Shown here: one piece after another, positions 16,797 through 25,762 of the stretch
Layout: each line of letters opens with the position of its first letter
How positions within the stretch are numbered: position 1 is the stretch's first letter
Assembly (NCBI RefSeq): GCF_035621135.1
Contig: NZ_CP141728.1
Location: 2,542,001 to 2,606,000, forward strand
DNA length: 64,000 bases
Origin: Sinanaerobacter sp. ZZT-01
GTDB lineage: Bacteria; Bacillota; Clostridia; Peptostreptococcales; Anaerovoracaceae
Reading direction: 5' to 3'
Program-made: the position numbers and the translations under genes
The notes under the pieces: model-generated
The model's database searches: none
What the model was told of the DNA's origin: nothing
The model's input: only the letters and a program-made list of their open reading frames with translations

Positions 16797-17501
16797 ATGA
16801 GTTATATTAAAGAAAATATTGACCGCATCAATGCGCAGAAAAATGAAATTGCAAAATCAGTTGGCAAAAAAGAGAATGAGGTGCTGCTGGTTGCTGTAAC
16901 AAAGACCAGAACAGCAGAAGAAATTAATGAAGCCATCGATGCTGGTATTACAGATATTGGCGAAAATAAGGTTCAGGAGATTATGGACAAGTTTGATCTC
17001 GTGAAACCGGTGCGTTGGCATTTAATTGGCCATTTACAGACAAATAAGGTAAAATATATTATTGATAAAGTCAATATGATTCATTCAGTGGATTCTTTAA
17101 AATTAGCAGAAGAAATTAATAAGCGTGCTGTTCAGCATAATTTGACTATGAACATTTTAATTCAGGTCAACTCTGCGCAGGAAGAAAGCAAATTTGGTAT
17201 TACTACCGATGAAACTGGAAAAATGATTCAGACAATTTTAGAGAAGTGCTCAAATATCCGAATATGCGGTTTAATGTGCATTGCACCGTTTGATGAGAAT
17301 TCGGATAATGTTCGCATCTATTTCCGTCAGGTAAAAGAGCTTTATGACCGATATGGCAGACAAGAGCATGAACGTTTGGATTTTCAATATTTATCTATGG
17401 GTATGTCTCACGATTTTGGAGTGGCGATTGAAGAAGGGGCGAATCTAATTCGTGTCGGCACCTCAATTTTCGGGGAGAGAGATTACAGCAAAAAAAAATA
17501 A
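16797..17501 (+). CDS. YggS family pyridoxal phosphate-binding protein
   Basis: A 234-residue PLP homeostasis protein (YggS/YlmE/PLPBP), a single alanine-racemase-like TIM barrel. The PLP lysine lies in LLVAVTKTR; IGENKVQE, WHLIGHLQTNK and LSMGMSHDF are conserved. It keeps free PLP low and has no known catalytic activity. A GGGGGAGG site lies 8 nt before ATG 16797. It lies in the sepF/divIVA division cluster as in Bacillus (ylmE). Confidence 0.95.
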   Translation: MSYIKENIDRINAQKNEIAKSVGKKENEVLLVAVTKTRTAEEINEAIDAGITDIGENKVQEIMDKFDLVKPVRWHLIGHLQTNKVKYIIDKVNMIHSVDSLKLAEEINKRAVQHNLTMNILIQVNSAQEESKFGITTDETGKMIQTILEKCSNIRICGLMCIAPFDENSDNVRIYFRQVKELYDRYGRQEHERLDFQYLSMGMSHDFGVAIEEGANLIRVGTSIFGERDYSKKK

Positions 17502-17517
17502 TGCGGAGGATAAGACA

Positions 17518-18012
17518 ATGGGAGACGGAATTTTCAACAAGCTGAAGATGCTGGTGGGAATTGAAGAAGTTGATGAGGAAGATGAAGATGAAGAAGAAGA
17601 GACCATGGACTGGAAGCCAAGGGAGGTTCGCTCTTCTTATAATCAACAAAAAAATGAGAATAAAGAACTAAAGGAAAACAGGGTGGTGGCTATGCAAAAC
17701 GTTACGAATCCCAGAACGACAAATCAATTTAAAATGGTGGTTATCGAACCAAAATCCTTTGATGAGAGCCCGAAACTTGTAGATAATTTAAAAGCGAAAA
17801 AACCAGTTATTATCAATTTGGAAAAATTGGAATCAGACACGGCACGAAAAATATTTGATTTTTTGAGCGGCGCTACCTATGCATTGAACGGAAATGTTGA
17901 AAAAATTGCAAATAATATTTTTGTCTTCGCTCCAGAAAATGTTGATGTTGCATCTTCTATAGATCAGAAAAATTTAAATTATTCCGATAATATAAAGAAC
18001 CCATGGAGATAA
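17518..18012 (+). CDS. sepF: Cell division protein SepF
   Basis: A 164-residue FtsZ-binding membrane anchor. The N-terminus (GIFNKLKMLVGI) is the amphipathic membrane-binding helix, followed by an acidic linker (EEVDEEDEDEEEE), and the SepF core domain from about residue 75 (KPVIINLEKLESDTARKIFD, then FLSGATYALNG). ATG 17518 is 7 nt after GCGGAGGA. Confidence 0.95.
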   Translation: MGDGIFNKLKMLVGIEEVDEEDEDEEEETMDWKPREVRSSYNQQKNENKELKENRVVAMQNVTNPRTTNQFKMVVIEPKSFDESPKLVDNLKAKKPVIINLEKLESDTARKIFDFLSGATYALNGNVEKIANNIFVFAPENVDVASSIDQKNLNYSDNIKNPWR

Positions 18013-18027
18013 TAGGAGGGGGAATGG

Positions 18028-18306
18028 ATGACATATATATTAGCTAGAGCGATCAGCTATTTTATTGAAATTGTAGTTACTCTTATTTTTATAGAAGCTT
18101 TGATGAGCTGGTTTGTAAGACCGGGGAGTAGTTTCTACCGATATTATTGCATGTTACATGCTTTAACGGAACCGATCGTTAATCCTTTTCGGCAGTTGAC
18201 TTCCAGTATTGCCTATCGGACAGGAATTGATTTTGCACCATTGGTTGCAATTTTTGCGCTACAATTACTTGGAAGCGTTTTGGCTAAATTGCTGCTATTA
18301 TTTTAA
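18028..18306 (+). CDS. YggT family membrane protein (YlmG)
   Basis: A 92-residue protein with two hydrophobic helices and the family motif LTEPIVNPFRQL between them. YlmG/YggT proteins accompany division genes; the exact role is unknown. AGGAGGGGG precedes the start. ylmH, which usually follows in Bacillus, is missing. Confidence 0.9.
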   Translation: MTYILARAISYFIEIVVTLIFIEALMSWFVRPGSSFYRYYCMLHALTEPIVNPFRQLTSSIAYRTGIDFAPLVAIFALQLLGSVLAKLLLLF

Positions 18307-18321
18307 CCGAGGAGGTTTATT

Positions 18322-18888
18322 ATGATTACTCCGCTTGATATTCAAAACAAAGTATTTAGCAAGGGTGTACGTGGTTATAAAGAAGAGGAAGTGGATGGAT
18401 TTTTAGATCTACTTACTTTAGATTTTGAAAATTTAATAGATCAAAATGAAAAATTAAAAGATCAAATAAAAAATTTAACAGCAGATTTAGAGACATATAA
18501 AAAATCGGAGAGTGCTGTATTAGAGACATTAGAGGCTGCGAAATCTCTAATGAGAGATATTTCTGCCAGTGCAGAAAAAAGAGCACAGATTCTTGTGAAA
18601 AATGCAGAATTGGATGCAGAGTTGATTTTGAGAGAAGCAAAAGAGTCGGTTGAAAGATTGACAGAAGAATCTCAGTCCTTGAAAAGCCGGCTTGGTATTT
18701 TCCGCACACGATATAAAACTCTTTTGGAATCAGAGTTGCAAAAATTTGATATTTTAAGCACTGAAATTTTTGCAGACGAGAATATGGAGGAACTTCAGGA
18801 AATTACAAAAGGTGAGATTTTTCAAGATGAAGATGGTGCAGGGAATTTCAAAACGATTACGAATCTAAGAATAGGAGATAAACGCTAG
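18322..18888 (+). CDS. divIVA: DivIVA domain protein
   Basis: A 188-residue coiled-coil protein that marks cell poles and division sites. It begins ITPLDIQNKVFSKGVRGYKE, the DivIVA membrane-binding domain, followed by a long coiled coil from about residue 30 to 150. Its stop codon touches the TTG start of lspA. Confidence 0.93.
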   Translation: MITPLDIQNKVFSKGVRGYKEEEVDGFLDLLTLDFENLIDQNEKLKDQIKNLTADLETYKKSESAVLETLEAAKSLMRDISASAEKRAQILVKNAELDAELILREAKESVERLTEESQSLKSRLGIFRTRYKTLLESELQKFDILSTEIFADENMEELQEITKGEIFQDEDGAGNFKTITNLRIGDKR

Positions 18889-19368
18889 TTGTATTATGTT
18901 GTTATAATTGCAGCTGTAGTTGCATTGGATCAGGTTACAAAGTATTTGGTACAGGTGAATATGGATTTAAATCATACCATCCCGATTCTTGATGGTATTT
19001 TTCACTTTACGTACATTCATAATTACGGGGCAGCTTTTCGAATTCTAGAAAATCATCAGATTTTTTTATTATCAGTAACCGGTTTGGTTATCATTGGAAT
19101 GTTTTTGTATCTGCTATGGAAAAGGAAAACAGGACATATCCTGTTTTTAATCAGTGTAGCACTCATTATCGGGGGCGGAATCGGGAATTTTATCGACCGT
19201 GCACTTCAAGGCTATGTTGTTGATTTTTTTGATTTTCGAATCTGGCCGATTTTTAATATTGCAGATATTGCAGTTGTCTGCGGTTGCATTTTGTTTAGCT
19301 TTTTCATTTTGTATTGGGAGCCACGTTTGCATAAGAAGGCACAAATTCAGTGTGGTGAGGAAGAGTGA
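18889..19368 (+). CDS. lspA: Lipoprotein signal peptidase
   Basis: A 159-residue integral membrane aspartyl protease (signal peptidase II) that cleaves prolipoprotein signal peptides. The catalytic aspartates are in GGGIGNFIDR and in FNIADIA; NYGAAFRIL and DQVTKYLV are also conserved; four membrane helices. The start is TTG, directly after the divIVA stop and 10 nt after AGGAGA. Confidence 0.95.
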   Translation: MYYVVIIAAVVALDQVTKYLVQVNMDLNHTIPILDGIFHFTYIHNYGAAFRILENHQIFLLSVTGLVIIGMFLYLLWKRKTGHILFLISVALIIGGGIGNFIDRALQGYVVDFFDFRIWPIFNIADIAVVCGCILFSFFILYWEPRLHKKAQIQCGEEE

Positions 19369-20303
19369 TGACAGAGGAACAAAATACAATTCATAGTTTT
19401 GAAATAGATGAATCAAATGCTGGCAAGCGTATAGATGCAGCTTTACCTGGTCTGATATCTGACGTTTCAAGAAATCATATTCAAAAATTAATTGAAGAAG
19501 GACAAGTAAAGGTAAATGGTAAGGTACAGTCTTCCAAAAAATATAAAGTGGGTCAAGGAGATTTTATTTCAGTTACTTTGCCGAAGCCGCAGAAACTAAA
19601 AGTAGAAGCACAAGACATCGATTTGAAAATTGTTTATGAGGATAAAGACCTTTTGGTGGTAAATAAGCCGAAGGGTATGGTTGTGCATCCTGCTGCGGGG
19701 AATACAGAAGGTACTTTAGTAAATGCGCTGTTGTATCACTGTACGAATTTGTCCGGGATTAACGGCGTGATCCGGCCGGGGATCGTGCATCGGATTGATA
19801 AGGATACCAGTGGTCTTCTTATGATAGCAAAAAATGATACGGCACACCGCTCTTTGACAAAGCAACTTTCCGAACATACAATAACGCGTGCTTACCGTGC
19901 AATCGTCTATCATAACTTCTCGGAAGACACAGGGAGAATTGATGCACCAATTGGAAGAGATCCGAAAAATCGATTGAGGATGGCAGTTACAACACAGAAT
20001 GGCAAGCATGCTGTAACACATTACACTGTATTGGAACGGTTTGGCGATTTTACTTATATTGAAGCAAAGTTAGAAACGGGTCGCACCCATCAAATTCGAG
20101 TGCATATGGCGTACAAAAAACATCCACTTTTGGGAGATGAGGTGTATGGACCTAAAAAGGGAATATTTGGAGTCAAATCGCAGATGCTGCATGCGAAGGT
20201 TTTAGGATTTATTCATCCTGTAAGTGGAGACTATATGGAATTTGAAAGTGATTTACCAGAGGAATTTGAAGCTGTTTTAGAAAAGTTAAGAAAGCGGAAA
20301 TAG
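19368..20303 (+). CDS. RluA/RluD family pseudouridine synthase
   Basis: A 311-residue enzyme with an N-terminal S4 RNA-binding domain (about residues 14-75) and a pseudouridine synthase domain whose catalytic aspartate lies in HRIDKDTSGLLM; ETGRTHQIRVHMAY is a second conserved block. Position after lspA matches Bacillus ylyB. The RNA target is probably 23S rRNA, by homology. ATG 19368 overlaps the lspA stop (TGATG); a GTG one codon earlier is possible. Confidence 0.95.
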   Translation: MTEEQNTIHSFEIDESNAGKRIDAALPGLISDVSRNHIQKLIEEGQVKVNGKVQSSKKYKVGQGDFISVTLPKPQKLKVEAQDIDLKIVYEDKDLLVVNKPKGMVVHPAAGNTEGTLVNALLYHCTNLSGINGVIRPGIVHRIDKDTSGLLMIAKNDTAHRSLTKQLSEHTITRAYRAIVYHNFSEDTGRIDAPIGRDPKNRLRMAVTTQNGKHAVTHYTVLERFGDFTYIEAKLETGRTHQIRVHMAYKKHPLLGDEVYGPKKGIFGVKSQMLHAKVLGFIHPVSGDYMEFESDLPEEFEAVLEKLRKRK

Positions 20304-20312
20304 GTATAATAT

Positions 20313-20933
20313 ATGGGCAAGGTGTTATTTAAGCCCGGAACGATGCTAAACCCTGTACCGGTGGTTTTGGTATCGTGTGGGGCTTCTCTTGAAAAAAGAA
20401 ATTTAATTACTGTAGCATGGACTGGGATTGTAAATTCAGAACCTCCTATGGCGTATATTTCAGTGAGGAAATCAAGGTATTCTCATGCAATTATTTATAG
20501 GGAGAGAGAATTTGTAATCAATTTGACAACGGAGAAGCTCGTGAAGCAGACAGATTATTGCGGGGTGAAATCTGGTCGGGATGTAGATAAATTTAAAGAA
20601 ATGGAATTGACTCCCTTTCAAGGTGAGATTGTGAAGTGTCCTATGATACAGGAGTCGCCTGTCAATTTAGAATGTAAAGTTAAAGAGATATTAAGTTTTC
20701 CGTCACACGATATGTTTTTAGCAGAGATTGTTGCGGTTCATGCAGATGATACTCTGATTAATGAAAAAGGACGGTTTCAGTTAGAAAAAGCAGGGCTGAT
20801 TTGTTACAGCCATGGAGAATACTTTGGACTTGGGAGAAAACCATTAGGCAGTTTTGGCTATTCGATCATGAAAAAGAAAACAAAAAAACGAAGAATACTT
20901 GAAAGGACTGCTTCTAAATATCAGAAGAGATAA
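20313..20933 (+). CDS. Flavin reductase family protein (FMN-binding split barrel)
   Basis: A 206-residue protein of the flavoredoxin/flavin reductase family: the N-terminal block NPVPVVLVSCG, NLITVAWTGIVNSEPP and YISVRKSRYSHAII, then FVINLTTE, form the FMN-binding split barrel. Members bind FMN tightly and pass electrons in anaerobes; the partner is unknown. The end is strongly basic (KKKTKKRR). It lies 9 bp after the pseudouridine synthase gene with only a weak ribosome binding site. Confidence 0.88.
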   Translation: MGKVLFKPGTMLNPVPVVLVSCGASLEKRNLITVAWTGIVNSEPPMAYISVRKSRYSHAIIYREREFVINLTTEKLVKQTDYCGVKSGRDVDKFKEMELTPFQGEIVKCPMIQESPVNLECKVKEILSFPSHDMFLAEIVAVHADDTLINEKGRFQLEKAGLICYSHGEYFGLGRKPLGSFGYSIMKKKTKKRRILERTASKYQKR

Positions 20934-20997
20934 GGATAGAACGTAGGTCTGATTTACCAAATAGGGGCGTACTTCTATCAGATAAAATGGAGAAAAT

Positions 20998-21669
20998 ATG
21001 TACCGTATTTTAATTGTTGAAGACGAACTTGTGATTGCGGAGGCATTGAAAGAACACTTGTCAAAGTGGGGATATGATGTGACGTATATTACGGATTTTA
21101 AAGAAATAATGGCACAATTTATTCGCTTTAATCCACAGATGGTATTGATGGATATCTCTTTACCTTTTTTGAATGGATACCATTGGTGTACGGAAATTCG
21201 AAAAATTTCCAGTGTGCCGATTGTTTTTTTATCTTCCGCTGCGGACAATTTAAATGTTGTAATGGCGATAAACATGGGAGCGGATGACTTTATTGCAAAA
21301 CCGTTTGATTTAAGTGTATTGACTGCGAAAATACAAGCTCTGATGCGAAGAAGCTATTCTTTGTCTGGACAAGTGAATGTCATGGAGCATAAAGGTGTGA
21401 TCTTAAATATATCAAGTGCAACCTTAGCCTACGAAAATGAAAAAATTGAATTGACCAAAAATGATTTTAAATTGATGCAGATTTTATTCGAAAAAGCAGG
21501 AACGGTCGTTTCAAGAGATAGTATCATGACGAGGCTTTGGGAAGATGATAATTTTGTTGATGATAATACATTGACTGTAAATATTGCAAGGATTCGAAAA
21601 AAACTTGAAGATATTGGGCTTACTGACTTCATAAAGACGAAGAAAGGCATTGGGTACTTTATCGAATGA
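20998..21669 (+). CDS. OmpR-family response regulator (BceR-like)
   Basis: A 223-residue regulator: receiver domain with the acidic pair in VEDE, the phosphorylated aspartate in VLMDISLPF, and the KPF lysine; C-terminal winged helix with LTKNDFKLMQILFEKAG and VNIARIRKKLEDIG. Its stop overlaps the start of the sensor kinase by 4 bp. With the following kinase and ABC transporter this is the BceRS-AB layout that detects and removes peptide antibiotics. Confidence 0.93.
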   Translation: MYRILIVEDELVIAEALKEHLSKWGYDVTYITDFKEIMAQFIRFNPQMVLMDISLPFLNGYHWCTEIRKISSVPIVFLSSAADNLNVVMAINMGADDFIAKPFDLSVLTAKIQALMRRSYSLSGQVNVMEHKGVILNISSATLAYENEKIELTKNDFKLMQILFEKAGTVVSRDSIMTRLWEDDNFVDDNTLTVNIARIRKKLEDIGLTDFIKTKKGIGYFIE

Positions 21670-22682
21670 AAAAAGAAGAGCAGAGTTTATATTTTATCAT
21701 TTCCTATTTTAAGGAACATATAAAGCATATATTTTTGTATGGAATGTTTTGTCTTATTTTCACATCTGTATTTTTCTTATATGATCTTCCCATTGAAGCC
21801 GTTGGTTATGCAGCATTTCTCTGTGCAATTTTGGGATGTTTTTTTATAGCTTACGATATTCTAATTCAATATAAAAAACATAAGTCCCTGCTAGAAATAA
21901 AAAATGGAATAGCGGTTGATTTAAAACAACTTCCTGAAGCTAAAACGAATATAGAAAAGGATTATCAAATTCTTTTAAAAGAACTTTTTTTAAAAAAACA
22001 GATTATGGAATCCACTTATTCTATATCGAGAAAGGATATGATGGACTATTATACGTTGTGGGTGCATCAGATTAAGACACCGATTACAGCTATGAGTCTA
22101 CTTTTGCAATCCGATGATTCAAAAAAAAGTATGTCTTTACGGCAAGAGTTGTTTCGAATTGAGCAGTATGCTGAAATGGTATTACAGTACCTTCGGATTG
22201 AGAACATGTCTTCGGATTTAATGTTGGAAAAATACGATATTGAAAAAATTGTGAGACAAGCCGTAAAAAAATATGCGTCTGTTTTTATTTATAAACACAT
22301 TCGTTTTACATTAAAGCCGTTAAATGCGAACGTGCTGACGGATGAAAAATGGCTTTGTTTTGTCATTGAGCAGCTGTTATCGAATGCTTTAAAATATACA
22401 AATGAAGGAGATATTTGTATTTATATGAAGCCTGATGCTGAAAAGCAGCTTGTTATAGAAGATACTGGAATTGGCATCAGCCAAGAAGATCTGCCACGTG
22501 TCTTTGAACAGGGATTTACAGGATATAATGGGAGGATGCATAAAAAAGCAAGCGGGCTCGGATTGTATTTATGCCTTCAGATTTTGAAAAAGCTTTCGCA
22601 TAAAATTTTTATTGAATCAGAACCAAATTGCGGAACAAAAGTAATTTTAGATTTATCTTCCAAAGAAGTTGAAATTGAATAA
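21666..22682 (+). CDS. Intramembrane-sensing histidine kinase (BceS-like)
   Basis: A 338-residue kinase with two membrane helices (about 16-37 and 42-62) joined by almost no extracellular loop, which is the hallmark of Bce-type sensors that read the state of their transporter. The phosphorylated histidine is in LWVHQIKTPITAM; the ATPase part has NALKYTNEG, EDTGIGI and SGLGLYL. It is cotranscribed with the response regulator and followed by a terminator. Confidence 0.93.
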   Translation: MKKEEQSLYFIISYFKEHIKHIFLYGMFCLIFTSVFFLYDLPIEAVGYAAFLCAILGCFFIAYDILIQYKKHKSLLEIKNGIAVDLKQLPEAKTNIEKDYQILLKELFLKKQIMESTYSISRKDMMDYYTLWVHQIKTPITAMSLLLQSDDSKKSMSLRQELFRIEQYAEMVLQYLRIENMSSDLMLEKYDIEKIVRQAVKKYASVFIYKHIRFTLKPLNANVLTDEKWLCFVIEQLLSNALKYTNEGDICIYMKPDAEKQLVIEDTGIGISQEDLPRVFEQGFTGYNGRMHKKASGLGLYLCLQILKKLSHKIFIESEPNCGTKVILDLSSKEVEIE

Positions 22683-22704
22683 ACCTTACAAAATTGAAAG
22701 CTTG

Positions 22705-22753
22705 AAAGATAAAATGTAAGCCAAATGCATGGCAGAGATTTTATCTTTTTTTT
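22705..22753 (+). terminator. Terminator after the two-component genes
   Basis: AAAGATAAAAT pairs perfectly with ATTTTATCTTT, with an inner GCC/GGC pair, followed by a run of T. It separates the kinase gene from the transporter genes. Confidence 0.8.
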
Positions 22754-22761
22754 ATACTATA

Positions 22762-22786
22762 TCTATCAAAAGGTATTTTAGATAGA
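22762..22786 (+). promoter_or_regulatory. Inverted repeat upstream of the Bce-type transporter
   Basis: TCTATC-N13-GATAGA lies just before the transporter ribosome binding site and just after a TATACT hexamer at 22753. It could be an operator or an RNA hairpin. Binding by the neighbouring response regulator is a guess. Confidence 0.35.
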
Positions 22787-22800
22787 AGATGGAGGGAAAT

Positions 22801-23568
22801 ATGTCGTTGTTAGAAGTAAAGAATTTAAAAAAGGTTTATACAACACGCTTTGGTGCAAATCAGGTTCAGGCACTCAGCAATGTGAACTTTTCTGTTGAAG
22901 AAGGAGAATATGTCGCAATCATGGGGGAATCAGGGTCAGGAAAAACGACTTTGTTGAATATTGTGGCATCTTTAGATAAGCCAACTTCAGGAGATGTAGT
23001 ATTAAATGGAAAAAATACAGTTTTAATAAAGGAAAGTGAAATTTCTGCTTACCGTAGAAAAAATCTTGGCTTTGTATTTCAAGATTTTAATTTACTGGAT
23101 ACTTTTTCTCTAGAGGATAATATTTTTCTTCCTTTAGTACTGGCCGGGAAAAGTTATGGAGTGATGAAAGAAGCACTTCTTCCAATCGCAAAAAAGCTTG
23201 ATATACTGCCACTTTTAAAAAAGTTTCCATACGAAGTATCTGGCGGACAAAAACAGAGGGCAGCTATAGCGAGAGCTTTGATTACAAAGCCTCAGATGGT
23301 ACTTGCAGATGAGCCGACCGGGGCATTGGATTCCAAAGCAAGCGATCATTTGCTCAAGCTCTTTTCACAGATTAATGAAGAAGGGCAGACTATTTTGATG
23401 GTAACGCACAGTACAAAGGCGGCAAGCCACGCAAAACGTGTGATTTTTATTAAAGACGGAGAAGTATTTCACCAAATTTACAAAGCATCCATGTCAAATG
23501 AGCAAATGTATGAAAAAATATCAAATACACTAATCTTAATTGCGACAGGGGGGAATGAGGTTGAATAA
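22801..23568 (+). CDS. ABC transporter ATP-binding protein (BceA-like)
   Basis: A 255-residue ATPase of the MacB/BceA class: GESGSGKTT (Walker A), VSGGQKQRAAIARAL (signature) and VLADEPTGALD (Walker B). ATG 22801 follows GGAGGG by 4 nt; an earlier in-frame ATG would overlap the binding site. It overlaps the permease start by 8 bp. With the permease it probably removes cell-wall-active peptides from their lipid targets. Confidence 0.94.
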   Translation: MSLLEVKNLKKVYTTRFGANQVQALSNVNFSVEEGEYVAIMGESGSGKTTLLNIVASLDKPTSGDVVLNGKNTVLIKESEISAYRRKNLGFVFQDFNLLDTFSLEDNIFLPLVLAGKSYGVMKEALLPIAKKLDILPLLKKFPYEVSGGQKQRAAIARALITKPQMVLADEPTGALDSKASDHLLKLFSQINEEGQTILMVTHSTKAASHAKRVIFIKDGEVFHQIYKASMSNEQMYEKISNTLILIATGGNEVE

Positions 23569-25525
23569 AGTATTTTACCCAAAGCTGGCTCTGTCAAATA
23601 TGAAGAAAAACTCCAAGCTGTATGTTCCTTTTATGATGGCCGTGATTGGAACGATTATGATGTTTTATATTTTATGCTCTATTTATCAGAATCAAGGAGT
23701 CGATACCATTTACGCTGGTGCACAGCTAAAAGTCATTTTAAGACTAGGGATTTATATCATTGGCTTTTTCTCGATAATTTTTTTGTTTTATACCAATCAA
23801 TTTCTCATGAAACAAAGAAAGAGAGAGCTTGGTCTGTATAATATTTTAGGTATGGGGAAAAAACACATTGGGAAAATATTATTTTATGAGACAATAGGAT
23901 TGTATTTATTCTGCTTGGTATGCGGACTCCTTAGTGGAATGATAATAAGCAAGCTGATGTTTTTAATTCTACTTAAACTATTAAATTTTTCGAATGCCGT
24001 TCAATTTACGGTAGAAGTAAAAGCAATTTATACAACTGTAAGCTTATTTGGCGGAGTTTTTGTGTTGGTGCTCCTTTTTAATTTAGGACAAATTTATCGA
24101 TCCAAGCCGATTTCTCTATTGCGGAGCGCTCAAGTAGGAGAACGCGAACCAAAGACCAGGTGGATTATTGCTCTGATTGGATTTCTTACACTAGGAACCG
24201 GATACGGTATGGCTCTTTCTATTCAGTCACCACTTGAAGCTTTAAACTGGTTTTTTATAGCGGTTTTGCTCGTCATCATTGGAACGTATGCTCTATTCAT
24301 TGCAGGCAGCATAGCACTTTTAAAAGCAGCGAGAAAAAATAAAAAATATTACTATCAGACAAAACATTTTATAGGCGTTTCCTCAATGATTTATCGTATG
24401 AAGCAAAATGCAGTGGGACTTTCAAATATTTGCATTTTATCGACGATGGTTTTGATTATGCTCTCAACGACCGTATGTCTTTATGCTGGGAAGCAAGATA
24501 CTTTATTGGACCAGTACCCACAAGAAATACAACTGAGAGAAAGCAGTAAGGAAAATGGAAATGCAGAAAAAATTGTTGAAATGTTAGAAAAAAACGATCA
24601 GACATTTGATTTAAATATAAAAAATCTAATCGGCTTAGATTACCTTATATATTCTGCACAGCAAAAAGGAACGGAATTTGTTGGAAGTGATTATCAGAGT
24701 TCAAACCGAAGCTTGTACTTTATCTCCTTAGAGGATTATAACCGTCTCTCTGGTGAGAATATCATTTTAAAAGAAAATGAAGTTTTAATCAACGCAAATA
24801 GTACTTCTTATGAATCAAAGGAATGTACTATATTTGGTAATACGTATCAGGTGATGCAGACAGGTTCTAAATTGCCGCATCTCGGGTTATCTATGGCAGG
24901 CATATCGAGAGATGATTATATTATTGCACTGGTAGAATCAGATTTTCATTCTATTTTAGAGGAAATATCGAATGAAGTTTCTAGTAAGAGAGTAATAAAC
25001 AGTTATGTTTCTTTTGATTTTACAGGCGATAAAGAGGAACGGGGTCAATTTATAGAAAAAATCAATCAGGCTTTAAAAGATAATGAAAGTGAAGCTTCTG
25101 TCTTTACTCGATGGGATGCTGATACGGATTATCTCTTTATCTATGGAGGGCTTTTGTTCATAGGATGCTTCTTATCTGTACTCTTTTTAATGGCTACGGT
25201 TTTGATTATTTACTATAAACAGATTTCAGAAGGATATGAAGACCAAAACCGGTTTCGAATTATGCAGCAGGTGGGAATGAGTAAGAAAGAGGTACGTGCT
25301 TCAATTAAGAGCCAGATCATGATTGTATTTTTTCTCCCGCTCGCCACAGCAGTAATCCATGTCATGTTTGCATTTCCTATGATTTCGAAATTACTCGCAT
25401 TATTTCACTTAACCAATGTATCCTTATTTGTCATTTGTACAATCATTACAATATTGATTTTTTCAGTTATTTATGGAATTGTGTACAGTATTACGGCAAA
25501 AGAGTATTATAAAATAGTAAATTAA
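23561..25525 (+). CDS. ABC transporter permease (BceB-like, FtsX domain)
   Basis: A 654-residue permease with about ten membrane helices and one large extracellular domain (about residues 310-520), as in BceB. Two FtsX-type helical blocks frame the domain. The N-terminus NKVFYPKLALSNMKKN is typical. I place the start at TTG 23561, about 6 nt after a GGGGGG run; the ATG at 23555 is only 1 nt from that run. It completes the sensing and detoxification module with the upstream kinase and regulator. Confidence 0.92.
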   Translation: MNKVFYPKLALSNMKKNSKLYVPFMMAVIGTIMMFYILCSIYQNQGVDTIYAGAQLKVILRLGIYIIGFFSIIFLFYTNQFLMKQRKRELGLYNILGMGKKHIGKILFYETIGLYLFCLVCGLLSGMIISKLMFLILLKLLNFSNAVQFTVEVKAIYTTVSLFGGVFVLVLLFNLGQIYRSKPISLLRSAQVGEREPKTRWIIALIGFLTLGTGYGMALSIQSPLEALNWFFIAVLLVIIGTYALFIAGSIALLKAARKNKKYYYQTKHFIGVSSMIYRMKQNAVGLSNICILSTMVLIMLSTTVCLYAGKQDTLLDQYPQEIQLRESSKENGNAEKIVEMLEKNDQTFDLNIKNLIGLDYLIYSAQQKGTEFVGSDYQSSNRSLYFISLEDYNRLSGENIILKENEVLINANSTSYESKECTIFGNTYQVMQTGSKLPHLGLSMAGISRDDYIIALVESDFHSILEEISNEVSSKRVINSYVSFDFTGDKEERGQFIEKINQALKDNESEASVFTRWDADTDYLFIYGGLLFIGCFLSVLFLMATVLIIYYKQISEGYEDQNRFRIMQQVGMSKKEVRASIKSQIMIVFFLPLATAVIHVMFAFPMISKLLALFHLTNVSLFVICTIITILIFSVIYGIVYSITAKEYYKIVN

Positions 25526-25533
25526 TAAAAAAC

Positions 25534-25586
25534 AAAGAAAAGTGAAGCAGAACTGCTACAAAAGCAGGAAGCTTCACTTTTCTTTT
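25534..25586 (+). terminator. Terminator after the Bce-type transporter
   Basis: A 15-bp perfect stem, AAAGAAAAGTGAAGC with GCTTCACTTTTCTTT, with a 22-nt loop and a short T run. Confidence 0.85.
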
Positions 25587-25762
25587 ATACAACACTTCAA
25601 AATGCAGTTTAGAAGAAGATCGTGGTTGTTCTAAACATAATTAATAATAAATAATGGTATAAGGAAAGAGGAATTTAGTCAAAAACGAAGAAAAAAGAAA
25701 TAAGGTGAAAATTGTAGAAAAATGTTAAAAAATCCTTATGGGATGCGGAGGAAAGAATAAAG

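Noticed and set aside
20844-21275. A 143-codon minus-strand frame over the response regulator start
   Set aside because: Overlaps two clear genes and the gap between them; composition is that of an antisense frame.
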